A stretch of DNA of 8,281 bases from contig JALVEF010000420.1 in assembly GCA_027031185.1 (NCBI GenBank), positions 1 to 8,281 on the forward strand. The letters are read 5' to 3'. The position numbers and the translations under genes were made by a program. Below are positions 5,904-8,281 of the stretch, piece by piece. The notes below the pieces were generated by a model that ran no database searches, was not told where the DNA came from, and saw nothing but the letters and a program-made list of their open reading frames with translations. The number at the start of each line of letters is the position of its first letter. Within the stretch, counting starts at the first letter, position 1. This DNA is from Saprospiraceae bacterium (lineage in GTDB: Bacteria; Bacteroidota; Bacteroidia; Chitinophagales; Saprospiraceae).

Positions 5904-8281
5904 TTAGAAATCAAAAATGGTAAACATAAACTCAGAGTCATAGTCATTACGATCGCCCTTACCGTTATCGTTGTCACCGATATTGACTTTGAAACCAGTA
6001 GTTTGCTGATCATAATAGGTGATACCGGGGTCGTCGTTGCCGACACCCTGACGATCCGGAAGCGTCAACTGGATGATATAGTCTGCATCCGGCATGGGCG
6101 TGTCAAAGGTAACTTGATAGTTGCCCTGGCTCAAACGTGTCACCGTCGCGCCCTTGATTTTTACGGCCGTACCATCGGACGCCACCTTACCCATGGCTCG
6201 TACCGGACTTGCAAAGAAAGCACCGCCATCGGATCCGGTCGAAATTTCGTTTCCGGAATCGGCACTGACTACTGTAACGACAGATGAAGCATCCTGCCAG
6301 TCTGTCCCGCTAGCGGTAGATACCAATACTTGTCCGGCGATGCCGGCGTCTCCATCCTTATCTTCAAATGTACCGTCCAGGCGCATGTTGCCAGCCACGT
6401 GGAGTTTCTCATCCGGTGAATTGGTGCCGATACCGAAGTTGCCGTTGGCTTTCAGCACGACATTATTCCAGGTACTACCATCCCGTACCCACAGATTGAG
6501 GTCAGTCTTTCGTGTTGCATGGTCATGCTCCACGTAAGTGGCCGTAATGGCAGCATTCTCTTGGAAAGTACCGCCGCCTGCACCGGTAGTTGTCGTCCGG
6601 AAGGACAGTACACTGCCGTTGCCATTGGTAGTATTTCTGTTTTCAAGTGCCAGAATTGTCAAATGCCCGGAATCATCCACGGACAAATGTAATGGGCGTT
6701 GAGGGTTTTGGGTACCTACACCAACATTGCCATTCGCATCAATTGTCATGCGCCAAGTATTATTGGTACCGAAATGCAAAGGAACAGCTTCACGCGTACC
6801 AAGAATCAAACCCTTAGGTAACACAGGCTCGCCATTAAAGCGATTGCCGAGAATCTCATAGTAGCCGGCTATCGTTGACAGTCCCCAACGAGATGGGCCC
6901 GGGCGAGTCGAACCATGAGACAGCATTGCGAGTGTCCCTATATCCGTCCGGGCTTCCAGCGATGCATACTTATCAGATGCATCTGTGACAAATTCACCGG
7001 AGGCATTGCCCGAGCTACTGACAGCCTGCATCAGACGATTGGGTGTTGAAGTCCCCAACCCCAAACGGAGATTGGCATTGTCCCAAAACAGATTGTCATT
7101 GTTTTCAGTGGGCTTACCATCGGAGCCGGCAAAGAATATAGATCCGGTAGTTCCGCTGTGGGATAAGCCGCTCAGGTCCACGGTCTTCGTGCCGCCATCT
7201 TCCAGTGTGATGGTCAGGATATTCGTTGTCGTATCCAAATCAAAGGCCGTGATCTGCTGATCGTCGGTGTTGTCCAGGTAGGGAGACAAATCCACCGTGC
7301 CGCCATCTTCCAGCGTCAAGATGTTTGTGGTCGCATCCAAGCTCAATTGCTGGTCATCTGTGCCGGCATTGTCCAGGCCACTCAAGTCAACAGTCTTGGT
7401 ACCACCATCCTCCAGCGTGATGGTCAGGATATTCGTTGTCGTATCCAAATCAAAGGCCGTGATCTGCTGATCGTCGGTGTTGTCCAGGTAGGGAGACAAA
7501 TCCACCGTGCCGCCGTCTTCCAGCGTCAGGATGTTGGTCGTAGCGTCCAGACTCAATTGCTGGTCGTCCGTGCCGGAATTGTCCAGGCCGCTCAAGTCAA
7601 CAGTCTTGGTACCACCATCTTCCAGCGTGATGGTCAGGATATTTGTTGTCGTATCCAAATCAAAGGCCGTGATCTGCTGATCGTCGGTGTTGTCCAGGTA
7701 TGGGGACAAATCCACCGTGCCACCGTCTTCCAAAGTCAAGATGTTTGTGGTCGCATCCAGGCTCAACTGCTGGTCGTCCGTATTCACATTTGAAAGATCC
7801 ACAGTCTTCGTACCACCGTCTTCCAAGGTGATGGTCAGGATATTCGTTGTCGTATCCAAGTCAAAGGCGGTGATCTGCTGATCGTCGGTGTTGTCCAGGT
7901 AGGGAGACAAATCCACCGTGCCGCCGTCTTCCAGTGTCAAGATGTTTGTGGTCGCATCCAAGCTCAATTGCTGGTCGTCCGTGCCGGCATTGTCCAGACC
8001 GGAGAGATCCACAGTCTTGGTACCACCATCTTCCAGCGTGATGGTCAGGATATTCGTTGTCGTATCCAAATCAAAGGCCGTGATTTGCTGATCGTCGGTG
8101 TTGTCCAGGTACGGACTTAAATCCACCGTGCCGCCGTCTTCCAGTGTCAGGATATTGGTCGTAGCATCCAGGCTCAATTGCTGGTCATCTGTGCCGGCAT
8201 TGTCCAGACCGGAGAGGTCCACGGTCTTCGTGCCGCCATCTTCCAGCGTGATGGTCAGGATATTCGTTGTGGTGTCCAAAT
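5904..8281 (-). CDS. Gene 1: repeat-rich fibre-like surface protein, N-terminus outside window (partial)
   Basis: The frame is open to the window edge; the TTG at 8279 is an internal Leu codon (DLDTTTN context), so the true start lies beyond 8281. Of the 791 visible residues, about 1-372 are tandem 70-residue units built from two related halves, ending in DLSGL and DLSPYLDNTDDQ. A linker with the motif NLFWDNANLRLGLGT (397-410) opens a GIGT-type region; further modules follow at 517-526 (NGNVGVGTQNP) and 612-622 (NGNFGIGTNSP, then KLHVAGN). The C-terminal ~120 residues form a beta-rich module with GNYQVTF and TTGFKVNI motifs, ending in Phe. Such modules occur in phage tail fibres and large Bacteroidota surface proteins. 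No S74 domain or T9SS sorting domain is visible. Gene 2 starts 11 bases after the stop, indicating an operon. Adhesin or fibre function is inferred; the exact ligand or role cannot be read from the sequence. Confidence 0.85.
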   Translation of the reverse strand, partial: LDTTTNILTITLEDGGTKTVDLSGLDNAGTDDQQLSLDATTNILTLEDGGTVDLSPYLDNTDDQQITAFDLDTTTNILTITLEDGGTKTVDLSGLDNAGTDDQQLSLDATTNILTLEDGGTVDLSPYLDNTDDQQITAFDLDTTTNILTITLEDGGTKTVDLSNVNTDDQQLSLDATTNILTLEDGGTVDLSPYLDNTDDQQITAFDLDTTTNILTITLEDGGTKTVDLSGLDNSGTDDQQLSLDATTNILTLEDGGTVDLSPYLDNTDDQQITAFDLDTTTNILTITLEDGGTKTVDLSGLDNAGTDDQQLSLDATTNILTLEDGGTVDLSPYLDNTDDQQITAFDLDTTTNILTITLEDGGTKTVDLSGLSHSGTTGSIFFAGSDGKPTENNDNLFWDNANLRLGLGTSTPNRLMQAVSSSGNASGEFVTDASDKYASLEARTDIGTLAMLSHGSTRPGPSRWGLSTIAGYYEILGNRFNGEPVLPKGLILGTREAVPLHFGTNNTWRMTIDANGNVGVGTQNPQRPLHLSVDDSGHLTILALENRNTTNGNGSVLSFRTTTTGAGGGTFQENAAITATYVEHDHATRKTDLNLWVRDGSTWNNVVLKANGNFGIGTNSPDEKLHVAGNMRLDGTFEDKDGDAGIAGQVLVSTASGTDWQDASSVVTVVSADSGNEISTGSDGGAFFASPVRAMGKVASDGTAVKIKGATVTRLSQGNYQVTFDTPMPDADYIIQLTLPDRQGVGNDDPGITYYDQQTTGFKVNIGDNDNGKGDRNDYDSEFMFTIFDF
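7164..8281 (-). repeat. Tandem 210-bp coding repeats (five full units plus a half unit, one 201-bp variant)
   Basis: The segment beginning attcgttgtc recurs at about 7221, 7431, 7641, 7842, 8052 and 8262, giving periods of 210, 210, 201, 210 and 210. Each unit encodes 70 residues and is itself a degenerate duplication. One half carries TTTNILTITLEDGGTKTVDL and the other ATTNILTLEDGGTVDLSPYL; both end near TDDQQ. The 201-bp unit replaces SGLDNAGT with SNVNT and so lacks three residues. The array runs off the window edge, so the total copy number is unknown. The last half unit grades into the non-repeat linker at about 7164. Confidence 0.97.

Noticed and set aside
5904..5930. C-terminal Phe of gene 1 as an outer-membrane beta-barrel signal
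   Set aside because: The protein has no run of amphipathic barrel strands; the final strand fits the globular tip module better.
8277..8279. TTG as the start codon of gene 1
   Set aside because: The same Leu codon occurs at the same place in every repeat unit and the frame stays open to the window edge, so it is internal.
7164..8281. CRISPR array
   Set aside because: The periodic sequence is one uninterrupted reading frame with 70-residue units and no unique spacers.
408..8281. Prophage tail region
   Set aside because: Despite fibre-like domains, the three complete proteins have Sec signal peptides, one has a T9SS sorting domain, and no other phage gene is seen.

Overview
The window looks like the end of a secreted-protein operon from a member of the Bacteroidota. 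Four lines of evidence agree. The last gene ends in a type A sorting domain of the type IX secretion system (T9SS). Its three complete proteins carry Sec signal peptides that place a glutamine directly after the predicted cleavage site. There are no clear Shine-Dalgarno sequences, only A-rich leaders. The protein modules (GIGT-x-P repeats, peptidase S74, long DGGTVDLS-type repeats) are typical of large surface proteins in this phylum. Base composition is near 50% GC. A Saprospiria or Cytophagia-like lineage is plausible, but the sequence alone does not settle it.

All four genes are on the minus strand, so transcription runs from high to low coordinates. Gene 1 (5904-8281, N-terminus outside the window) is a repeat-rich fibre-like protein: five and a half tandem units of 70 residues, then three GIGT-type modules and a C-terminal beta-rich tip. 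Eleven bases after its stop comes gene 2 (3940-5892), with a signal peptide, a conserved N-terminal module, a long beta-rich shaft and a C-terminus resembling phage tail-fibre tips. Twenty-five bases later comes gene 3 (2043-3914). It shares the N-terminal module of gene 2 but carries a peptidase S74 intramolecular chaperone with an intact Ser/Lys dyad, a coiled coil and an unusual extra C-terminal domain. Gene 4 (408-2009) follows after 33 bases and ends in a T9SS sorting domain.

The inferred picture is a cell-surface fibre or adhesin set. Genes 1-3 supply phage-fibre-like, probably multimeric shafts and tips. Gene 4 is the only member seen with a T9SS sorting signal, so it could be the exported, surface-attached partner. 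How the others cross the outer membrane is not evident.

Positions 1-407 hold no convincing gene. They carry a compound repeat (three copies of a ~19-base unit, two direct and one inverted) around a GC-rich, hairpin-rich core just downstream of the operon. Several perfect inverted repeats are also embedded in the coding sequences. The most striking is a 34-base, spacer-free perfect palindrome over the signal-peptide cleavage codons of gene 2.
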